Shown here in pieces: positions 62,545 to 64,000 of a stretch of DNA of 64,000 bases. Position 1 is the first letter of the stretch. Each line of letters opens with the position of its first letter. The stretch is from Patiriisocius sp047730165. GTDB lineage: Bacteria > Bacteroidota > Bacteroidia > Flavobacteriales > Flavobacteriaceae. The position numbers and the translations under genes are program-made. Location of the stretch: assembly GCF_047730165.1 (NCBI RefSeq), contig NZ_CP159834.1, positions 1,178,001 to 1,242,000 of the forward strand, read 5' to 3'. The notes beneath the pieces are model-generated. The model was not told the DNA's origin. It saw only the letters and a list, made by a program, of their open reading frames with translations, and did no database searches.

Positions 62545-62552
62545 CAAAGGTA
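62545..62552 (-). promoter_or_regulatory. -7 box TACCTTTG of metK
   Basis: A perfect TAnnTTTG on the minus strand, about 195 bases before the metK ATG, which puts the transcript start right before the S-box-like motifs. The rest of the gap to mutS (62553-62718) shows only a weak TATTTTCG near 62666. Confidence 0.55.
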
Positions 62553-62718
62553 CTGTTATTCTTATTCTTGATAAAGTTGTGTAGGACTATTTCTTAGGGA
62601 AGTCATAAAGTCTCGTTTTAATTGTTTCTGAAATATCATTGTGGAAAAGTTACGATAAGTCGTGGTATTTTCGGCTTGCTATTCTAAGGTCATTATGTAC
62701 ATTTATCTGCTTATTTAT

Positions 62719-64000
62719 ATGAAGAAAATGGTAAAGAAAGTCACCCCCTTAATGAAACAATACAACGCCATCAAGGTGAAGTATCCTGATGCCTTGTTGC
62801 TTTTTAGAGTGGGAGATTTTTACGAGACATTTGGGGAAGATGCTGTAAAGGCCGCCGGTATTTTAAATATCACGCTTACCGCAAGAAACAATGGAGGAGA
62901 TCAAGTGGAGCTTGCAGGTTTTCCGCATCATTCTTTAAATACTTATTTACCTAAGCTTGTGATGGCGGGTTGTCGCGTTGCTATTTGTGACCAGTTGGAA
63001 GACCCAAAATTAACCAAGAACATTGTAAAGCGTGGTGTGACAGAGTTGATTACTCCAGGAGTTGCCCTAAATGATGACATACTGCAATCTAAATCTAATA
63101 ACTTTCTTGCCGCCGTGCACTTTGGTGCTGCTGCAGGCAAGGCATCTCAGAAGGGAAGCAAGATAGGTGTTAGTTTCTTAGACATCTCGACCGGCGAGTT
63201 TTTAACTTCTGAAGGGAGCGCCGAGTATATTGATAAGTTGCTTCAAAACTTTAACCCGAGTGAAGTACTTTTTAGTAAGCAGAACCGGAAATTGTTTTCT
63301 GAAACCTTTGGTGATAATTTTCATGTCTTTCATTTAGAAGACTGGGTATTTCAAAAAGATTATGCAGATGAAGCTTTAAATAAACAATTTGACACCAATA
63401 ACTTAAAGGGTTTTGGGATTGATCATCTAGAACAAGGCGTTATTGCCAGTGGTGCAGCTTTACATTATCTAGGCGAAACGCAGCATAATAAGTTGCAGCA
63501 TATCACGAAGGTGTCCAGAATCGCCGAAGATGAGTATGTGTGGATGGACCGGTTTACCATTAGAAATCTTGAGCTGTATCACAGCAATCAACAGAATGCG
63601 GTGACCTTATTAGACGTGATTGATAAAACGATTTCGCCAATGGGCGGTCGTATGTTAAAACGTTGGATGGCATTGCCACTAAAAAATCTGGAAGCTATTA
63701 CAAGAAGGCAAGAAGTGGTGAGCTACCTATTAGATGAACCATCGGTCTTAGATAAGATTAAAACAAATATCAAACGCATAGGAGATTTAGAGCGCTTAAT
63801 ATCTAAAGTAGCTACAGGTAAGATAAGCCCTCGGGAGGTTATACAGCTAAAAAATTCTTTAGAAGCTGTAATTCCAGTGAAGCATATTTCCGAAGCAAGC
63901 AAAAACGAATCGCTAAGAATTCTTGGAGAACAATTGCAGGAATGTGAGGTGCTCCGAAATAAAATAAAAGAAACAATAAACGAAGAAGCACCTGTTAATA
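62719..64000 (+). CDS. mutS: DNA mismatch repair protein MutS (3' part off window)
   Basis: The first about 427 residues are present and open to the window end. The mismatch-binding domain has the FxE motif in GDFYETFGEDA (Phe and Glu that touch the mispair), and Domain I proceeds FPHHSLNTYLPKLV, GCRVAICDQLEDP. The connector and lever parts follow (SFLDISTGEF, MGGRMLKRWMALPL). The ATPase is beyond the window. The start is ATG 62719; ATG 62728 is an alternative. Confidence 0.95.
   Translation, partial: MKKMVKKVTPLMKQYNAIKVKYPDALLLFRVGDFYETFGEDAVKAAGILNITLTARNNGGDQVELAGFPHHSLNTYLPKLVMAGCRVAICDQLEDPKLTKNIVKRGVTELITPGVALNDDILQSKSNNFLAAVHFGAAAGKASQKGSKIGVSFLDISTGEFLTSEGSAEYIDKLLQNFNPSEVLFSKQNRKLFSETFGDNFHVFHLEDWVFQKDYADEALNKQFDTNNLKGFGIDHLEQGVIASGAALHYLGETQHNKLQHITKVSRIAEDEYVWMDRFTIRNLELYHSNQQNAVTLLDVIDKTISPMGGRMLKRWMALPLKNLEAITRRQEVVSYLLDEPSVLDKIKTNIKRIGDLERLISKVATGKISPREVIQLKNSLEAVIPVKHISEASKNESLRILGEQLQECEVLRNKIKETINEEAPVN

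Noticed and set aside
1..64000. CRISPR array, tRNA/rRNA genes, insertion sequences, toxin-antitoxin or defence islands
   Set aside because: Gaps were read for spaced direct repeats, T-loop motifs and transposase or defence domains; none was found.

Overview
The window is a 64 kb piece of chromosome from a member of the Bacteroidota, most probably a marine Flavobacteriaceae (Dokdonia/Krokinobacter-like). The evidence is the AT-rich sequence, -7 boxes of the form TAnnTTTG, A-rich ribosome-binding regions, type IX secretion (T9SS) C-terminal sorting domains, a RemB-type gliding protein, and the gene orders CBS-nadK-DUF6089-uppS-bamA-skp-skp and tig-clpP-clpX. I saw no tRNA, rRNA, CRISPR array, prophage or insertion sequence. 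Nearly everything is core housekeeping or cell-envelope function.

Layout. 1-7.4 kb: a leftward ABC export operon (ATPase, two MacB-like permeases, MacA-like adaptor, TolC, second adaptor) that runs into tsaB. 7.5-12.9 kb: cytochrome oxidase genes in two leftward units, ctaB-coxIII-coxIII-coxIV (ending in a terminator) and a SCO paralogue-SCO-DUF420-small protein assembly unit. 13-19.2 kb: a metallo-beta-lactamase-fold exported protein, a broken FG-GAP/T9SS surface protein, RemB, TonB and a broken LytTR regulator. 19.2-27.4 kb: murI and the outer-membrane biogenesis operon. 27.5-36 kb, rightward: pdxJ, a hydrolase, a FadL-like channel with an SGNH lipoprotein, a small membrane protein, then tig-clpP-clpX. 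36-40.6 kb: an untidy stretch with a broken LAS-type peptidase, a tiny lipoprotein, GH3, DUF2797, and two broken T9SS genes next to a REP-like palindrome. 40.7-51.6 kb: AsmA-like protein, a FolK-deoxynucleoside kinase fusion without a normal start codon, RNA methylase, threonine dehydratase, Rrf2 regulator, der, dps and a large beta-barrel protein. 51.7-64 kb: the TPM-TPM-LemA-MerR-M23 unit, alaS, GSCFA protein, amidase, metK with a long structured leader, and the start of mutS.

No new defence or mobile system is visible. The most unusual signals are: (a) the N-terminus of RemB resembles the C-terminal domain of the TonB encoded next to it; (b) a cysteine-free SCO paralogue is translated just ahead of a normal SCO; (c) at least four genes are in decay, two or three of them T9SS cargo; (d) folK-dNK has no canonical start codon; (e) three genes have a -7 box only 4-6 nt before the start codon, which predicts leaderless mRNAs; (f) an operator-like palindrome brackets the efflux-operon promoter; (g) the metK leader carries S-box-like signatures. 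All calls come from reading the sequence and from memory of protein families; no database search was run.
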